Positions 60,806 through 64,000 of a stretch of DNA of 64,000 nucleotides are shown here, piece after piece (positions within the stretch are counted from its first letter, which is position 1; each line of letters opens with the position of its first letter). This DNA is from Bog-473 sp963791455 (lineage in GTDB: Bacteria > Actinomycetota > Acidimicrobiia > Acidimicrobiales > RAAP-2). The translations under genes were made by a program, and so were the position numbers. The notes under the pieces are model-generated. The model was not told where the DNA came from. It did not search any database and saw only the letters and a program-made list of their open reading frames with translations. The stretch is from assembly GCA_963791455.1 (NCBI GenBank), contig CAWBSM010000002.1, positions 1,054,001 through 1,118,000 of the forward strand, written 5' to 3'.

Positions 60806-61333
60806 TCAGTGCCCTGGGGGTCCGATGGTCGACGCTGCGGGTCCGAACCGCTCGACGTAGGTCGGGTGGACGACCTGCCAGCGCTCCGACGTTGGCCCGG
60901 ACGCGTCCGTGCCGTCACACACGGCCTGAAGCCGTTCGAGACAGACGTGCCACCCGGCCCCGTCCCGCGCCGCCTTACCGTGCTCGGAGAAGGTGACGCT
61001 CAGGCGCAGGACACAACCGGTCCCCTCGGGCTCCAGCGCGAAGCGAAGGACGTCATCGGCCCAGCGCAGCTCCATCAGCGACGGCGGGTCGAAGGCGAGC
61101 ATTTCGCCGTCGAAGGGCTGACCCTCCGAGTCGCGGAAGGAGAAGTGGAGAGGTGCGCCCGCCGTGCGCTCCCCCTCCACGGTGGTCGGGAACCACGAGG
61201 CGAGGTGTGCCTCCTCGGTCAGGGCCCGCCACACCTTGTCCGGGGAATGCGGCAGATGACGCCGGAAGCGCAGAATCGAACGCTCACCCTCGCGTTCCAA
61301 CATGGCCTCGTCGTGGTCGTCGGGCCGGTTCAT
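60806..61333 (-). CDS. SRPBCC (AHSA1-like) protein, second cassette
   Basis: This 175-aa protein has ILRFRRHLPHSPDKVWRALTEEAHLASWFPTTVEGE, LHFSFRDSEGQPFDGEM, LMELRWADDVLRFAL and CVLRLSVTFSEHG, the activator-of-Hsp90-ATPase/SRPBCC layout. It differs much from the cassette at 46 kb. The ATG at 61333 overlaps the ArsR stop (ATGA). The ligand is unknown. Confidence 0.9.
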   Translation of the reverse strand: MNRPDDHDEAMLEREGERSILRFRRHLPHSPDKVWRALTEEAHLASWFPTTVEGERTAGAPLHFSFRDSEGQPFDGEMLAFDPPSLMELRWADDVLRFALEPEGTGCVLRLSVTFSEHGKAARDGAGWHVCLERLQAVCDGTDASGPTSERWQVVHPTYVERFGPAASTIGPPGH

Positions 61334-61659
61334 GCCCATGGCTCGTCGTCGCTGTTCTCCATGATCTCGAGATGGCGCTCGAGCGCGTTGAGGTGCGCGG
61401 CCCACCTCCGCCGGTACGGAGCCAGCCACTCGTCGATCTCGCGCAAAGGTTCGGGCCGGACCCGGTAGATCCTGCGCTGCGCGTCGGTGCGTGCTTCGAC
61501 CAGGCCCGCCTCGCGCAGGACCTTGAGGTGCTTGGAGACGGTCGGCTGGCTCAGCGACAAGAGCTCGACCAGGTCGCCGACCGGTCGTTCTTCGTGCACC
61601 AGCAGATCGAGGATGCGCCGGCGGCTCACCTCGGCCACCACGTCGAATGTCGCCGTCAC
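61330..61659 (-). CDS. ArsR-family regulator, second cassette
   Basis: This 109-aa winged-helix protein has FDVVAEVSRRRILDLLVHEERPVGDLVELLSLSQPTVSKHLKVLREAGLV, the recognition helix being SQPTVSKHLKVL. No metal-binding cysteines are present. GTG 61659 lies 7 bp from a perfect palindrome and is preferred over 61695 because the upstream residues would be encoded within the operator. Confidence 0.92.
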   Translation of the reverse strand: MTATFDVVAEVSRRRILDLLVHEERPVGDLVELLSLSQPTVSKHLKVLREAGLVEARTDAQRRIYRVRPEPLREIDEWLAPYRRRWAAHLNALERHLEIMENSDDEPWA

Positions 61660-61665
61660 CCAGCT

Positions 61666-61687
61666 AATATTCTCCGAAAAGAATATT
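61666..61687. promoter_or_regulatory. Palindrome AATATTCT-N6-AGAATATT upstream of arsR
   Basis: Perfect 8-bp arms with a 6-bp spacer (CCGAAA) lie 7 bp upstream of the arsR start. This AT-rich site stands out in high-GC DNA and is the likely autoregulatory operator of the cassette. Confidence 0.6.
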
Positions 61688-61702
61688 CCTGTCAAGGCAT
61701 AT

Positions 61703-61963
61703 TCAAACGGAACCGGCCCTGGCGGTGATCCGTCGGAGCGGAGGCAGCGTCGGCGGCGGCTGGCGGCGCGGCGGGAGCGCGGCCAAGAGTGTCGCGGTCG
61801 CCTCGGTGACCAGCGTCACGGCACGCTCGAACGCCTCCTCGGTCTGCGGCGACGTCGATTGGACGCCGCTGACCTTCCGGACGTACTGGCGCGCCGCCGC
61901 CTCGATCTCCTGCGGCGTGGCGGCCGGCTCCAGTCCCCGCAGTGTGGTGATGTTTCGGCACAT
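61703..61963 (-). CDS. DUF2277 family protein
   Basis: This 86-aa protein has MCRNITTLRGLEPAATPQEIEAAARQYVRKVSG and AFERAVTLVTEATATLLAAL, the exact family pattern; the Cys at position 2 is invariant in family members I recall. The function is unknown. It lies 9 bp downstream of the GH5 gene stop on the same strand and just upstream (in position) of the ArsR cassette. Confidence 0.9.
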   Translation of the reverse strand: MCRNITTLRGLEPAATPQEIEAAARQYVRKVSGVQSTSPQTEEAFERAVTLVTEATATLLAALPPRRQPPPTLPPLRRITARAGSV

Positions 61964-61972
61964 GTGGCCACC

Positions 61973-63628
61973 CTAGGCCCGGTGCCGACGCGCGCTGCGG
62001 CCCTGGCACCGGCCCGGAGTGACGACCACCGTCACCCGGTGACCGGACTTGGTGTTGTCGGCTTCGAGCAGGTCGCTGTCGGGCGTCGAGGTGACCCGTG
62101 CACCGGTTGCACGGGCGCAGTAGCCGTTGCGATAGCGGATGGCGGTGGGCACGAAGACCACGGTGGGCGCGTGGATGCGGTGGTTCGGCACGTAGGCAAG
62201 GTGGAACACCCCTCTCGACGGGGAGTAGTCGAACGAGATCGGAATACCGGCCACCGCCTCGGGGTAGGCGCGGCTCAGGACACGTACCGTCGAGCGCAGT
62301 CGGCCGTCGGCCATCACCAGCGACTCGGACCCGCTCCCGGTGGGATCGCCGTAGTACTTCCAGGCCCAGTAGACCCAGCCCACCTGTTGCGCGTCGAACG
62401 CGGCGGTGATCGTCGACAGGAAGGCTGCGCTGCTCGTCGCCCCGAACTCGGTGACCATCATCGGCGGCCCTCCCGGCTGGGCGCTCGAGGCCAACTCGGG
62501 TCGGTCCTCGGCTCGGACACCGAGCGAGTGCAGGTCCTGATGGGCGCAGAGGGCCAAGTCGGTGGGGTTCCCACTCACCGGACTCCGTGCGCTGCAGTAG
62601 ATATGGACGTTGAAGACGAGGTTTCGCAGGTTCATCGGACCGAGATAGGTCGGAAAGCCACGGCTCGCGAAGTTGTCGGGCTCGTCGAAGACGAGATGGG
62701 TGGGATCGGCAGCCAGGATGGTGGGCACGACGCCGTTCCGGGGATCGTCGGTCGGGCAGTGCAGAGCTGGCGCACCGTGCAACGGAGCACCGATTTGGTG
62801 CCGCCCGGTGTAGAAGCATTCGAGCTCGGCATCGAAGTGCTCGTCGCCGAAGCGGACCAAGGACTTGGAAAAGGGCTCGTTGAAGGGGTCGTAGCCCAGG
62901 ACCCACCGGTTGCCGCGGAAGGCGCGTGCCACGTCGCCCCAGATACGGTCGTACTGGCCTTGGAGGTCGCCTCGCACGTTGTTCTTCCAGAAGTGGCCGA
63001 AGGCGATGCCGGCGGCAGTCGTGGTGTACTCCAATGACCACCGTCCCGGGGGGTTGACGCTCGCGACGCCGTTCGTGCACACGGCCCACCGCGGCGCACC
63101 CTCGCCGTCGAACAGCTCGTTGTAGACGTCCTGGTGCATATCCAGGATCGTGTAGATGTGGAAGCGCCCGAGCAGATCCACCGTCTCTCGCACCCGGTTC
63201 ACGTACCGGTCGAACAGCATCAGGTTGAACTGGTGCGGATTGGTCGGAGTCCCGCGGCCGCAGATTGCGGGGTCGTTGGCCGGCGCCGTCCCTGGTTCGA
63301 GTCCGCTCCACGTCATTCCCAGACGCACCACGTTGAAGCCGAGCCGCGCCATCAGCGCGGCGTCCGCGGTCGAGAAGTTCCAGGGCTTGCCGGGGTCGGG
63401 ATAGAGCTCGTAAGGCGGGTGCTTGTACACGGCGTTGACGCCGTGGAAGAACACGATGCGACCTTGGTGGTCGTAGAGGTACGACCCGCCGGGGGCCCGG
63501 ATCGCCCCCGAGACCGCCGCGGGCCCACCGAGGTCGGCGGCGGAGCCGGTTCCGGGCCGGGCCACCACGACGGCCGTTGCCACGACGAGGAGCATCACGA
63601 CGAAGGACCGCAGCGATCGACGATGCAC
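61973..63628 (-). CDS. Secreted glycoside hydrolase family 5, endoglycoceramidase-like
   Basis: This 551-aa exported enzyme starts at GTG 63628 with RRSLRSFVVMLLVVATAVVVA as signal peptide. The (beta/alpha)8 barrel shows HGVNAVYKHPP near the N-terminus, NVVRLGMTWSGLEP, TILDMHQDVYNE, acid/base Glu in GYDPFNEPFSK (about residue 250) and nucleophile Glu in MVTEFGATS (about 395). A C-terminal beta domain follows. HQDVYNE and the Y-x-x-FNEPF pattern resemble endoglycoceramidase II and related glycolipid hydrolases of actinobacteria rather than cellulases. Confidence 0.88.
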   Translation of the reverse strand: MHRRSLRSFVVMLLVVATAVVVARPGTGSAADLGGPAAVSGAIRAPGGSYLYDHQGRIVFFHGVNAVYKHPPYELYPDPGKPWNFSTADAALMARLGFNVVRLGMTWSGLEPGTAPANDPAICGRGTPTNPHQFNLMLFDRYVNRVRETVDLLGRFHIYTILDMHQDVYNELFDGEGAPRWAVCTNGVASVNPPGRWSLEYTTTAAGIAFGHFWKNNVRGDLQGQYDRIWGDVARAFRGNRWVLGYDPFNEPFSKSLVRFGDEHFDAELECFYTGRHQIGAPLHGAPALHCPTDDPRNGVVPTILAADPTHLVFDEPDNFASRGFPTYLGPMNLRNLVFNVHIYCSARSPVSGNPTDLALCAHQDLHSLGVRAEDRPELASSAQPGGPPMMVTEFGATSSAAFLSTITAAFDAQQVGWVYWAWKYYGDPTGSGSESLVMADGRLRSTVRVLSRAYPEAVAGIPISFDYSPSRGVFHLAYVPNHRIHAPTVVFVPTAIRYRNGYCARATGARVTSTPDSDLLEADNTKSGHRVTVVVTPGRCQGRSARRHRA

Positions 63629-63683
63629 CGCCGACAGTCTGGCCGCCGCGAGCGGCGCCCTGGCCGCGCCTGGCGGCGAGGCG

Positions 63684-64000
63684 CTAGCCGGAGTTGGACT
63701 GGCCCGGCAGGTTGGGCCGCAGCGGATAGTCCGCGATGATGGCCCGGCACGCGGACAGCGGCCGCACCGAGTGCGGGGTGTCGGGTGGCACCACTGCCAC
63801 GCAGCCGGCGTCGAGCGCCTGCTCCTCGCCGGCGATGGAGAGAGCCACCTCGCCCTCGATGATGTGCCACACCTCCTCTTGCGGATGCTGGTGCTCGTGC
63901 AATGGAGCGGCGTCCGGGGCAATCGCGTAGTGAGCGAACGTCATGTTCGCGGAATGGAGGAAGCGGCCGCTCCACCCCGGGAGGGGCTCGCCCGCCAGCA
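63684..64000 (-). CDS. Cupin-domain protein (5'-truncated by window edge)
   Basis: The open frame runs to the end of the window, so the start is off the right edge. The first in-frame ATG (63944) lies inside the conserved region, because the codons before it (WSGRFLHSAN) fit the family. The cupin motif has HEHQHPQEEVWHIIEGEVALSI (metal-binding His and Glu) and VAVVPPDTPHSVRPL. Function in this broad family cannot be set. Confidence 0.85.
   Translation of the reverse strand, partial: LAGEPLPGWSGRFLHSANMTFAHYAIAPDAAPLHEHQHPQEEVWHIIEGEVALSIAGEEQALDAGCVAVVPPDTPHSVRPLSACRAIIADYPLRPNLPGQSNSG

Overview
The window is high-GC, densely coding DNA. It looks like chromosome from an uncultured actinobacterium, most probably class Acidimicrobiia. 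The evidence is an actinobacterial-type LeuA, Streptomyces-like ethylmalonyl-CoA pathway proteins, an F420 (Ddn)-type protein, EchA19/FadA5-like beta-oxidation enzymes, and a secreted protein built of about 42-residue GYWLV...DGGVFSFGDA repeats that I associate with Acidimicrobiia. I saw no rRNA, tRNA, CRISPR array, insertion sequence or prophage.

Layout. 0-9 kb: Fe-S cluster assembly (Suf) in two convergent arms. sufC-sufS-sufU runs rightward. sufB, a small Cys protein, sufD, a Rieske ferredoxin and a second divergent sufC run leftward and end in an LCP cell-wall ligase. A crotonase gene sits on the opposite strand between sufB and sufD. 9-16.9 kb: oligopeptidase B, the repeat/CHAP secreted protein with a striking 11-bp-phased promoter array, a RodZ-C-like protein, an RmlC-like cupin, a flavin reductase, a metallo-beta-lactamase-fold hydrolase and an alpha/beta hydrolase. 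17-23.5 kb: mutY and three ethylmalonyl-CoA pathway genes (mesaconyl-CoA hydratase, methylsuccinyl-CoA dehydrogenase, malyl-CoA lyase). 23.5-27.3 kb: dienelactone hydrolase, an NlpC/P60 peptidase, a divergent Lgt-like protein and small hypotheticals. 27.4-38.7 kb: a lipid or steroid side-chain beta-oxidation island (acyl-CoA synthetase, hotdog thioesterase, EchA19-like hydratase, FadA5-like thiolase, acyl-CoA dehydrogenase). Its two promoter regions carry the same KstR-type palindrome TAGAAC-NN-GTTCTA.

38.7-55.7 kb: amino-acid biosynthesis. leuB-ilvE-cimA faces greA-leuC-leuD across a 417-bp leader region, leuA has its own leader, and serA/aspC stand opposite serC. CimA plus LeuBCD gives isoleucine from pyruvate; LeuA plus LeuBCD gives leucine; IlvE is the shared transaminase. 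Both leftward branched-chain transcription units appear to be controlled by translation-coupled attenuation: a short leader peptide, then a hairpin and U-tract. 55.7-64 kb: F420-type protein, an SPFH protein with a ribbon-helix-helix regulator under a 33-bp palindrome, an ABC exporter, an SDR, the second of two ArsR-SRPBCC cassettes in the window (the first is at 46.2-47.0 kb), DUF2277, a secreted GH5 endoglycoceramidase-like enzyme and a truncated cupin.

Three genes (NlpC/P60, CocE-type hydrolase, serA) are broken by a single small indel, and mch may be a fourth. Because serA is a housekeeping gene whose two halves both look intact, consensus errors are a more likely explanation than decay. 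Gene and family identities rest on motifs read in the translations and on remembered family sequences; no database search was run.
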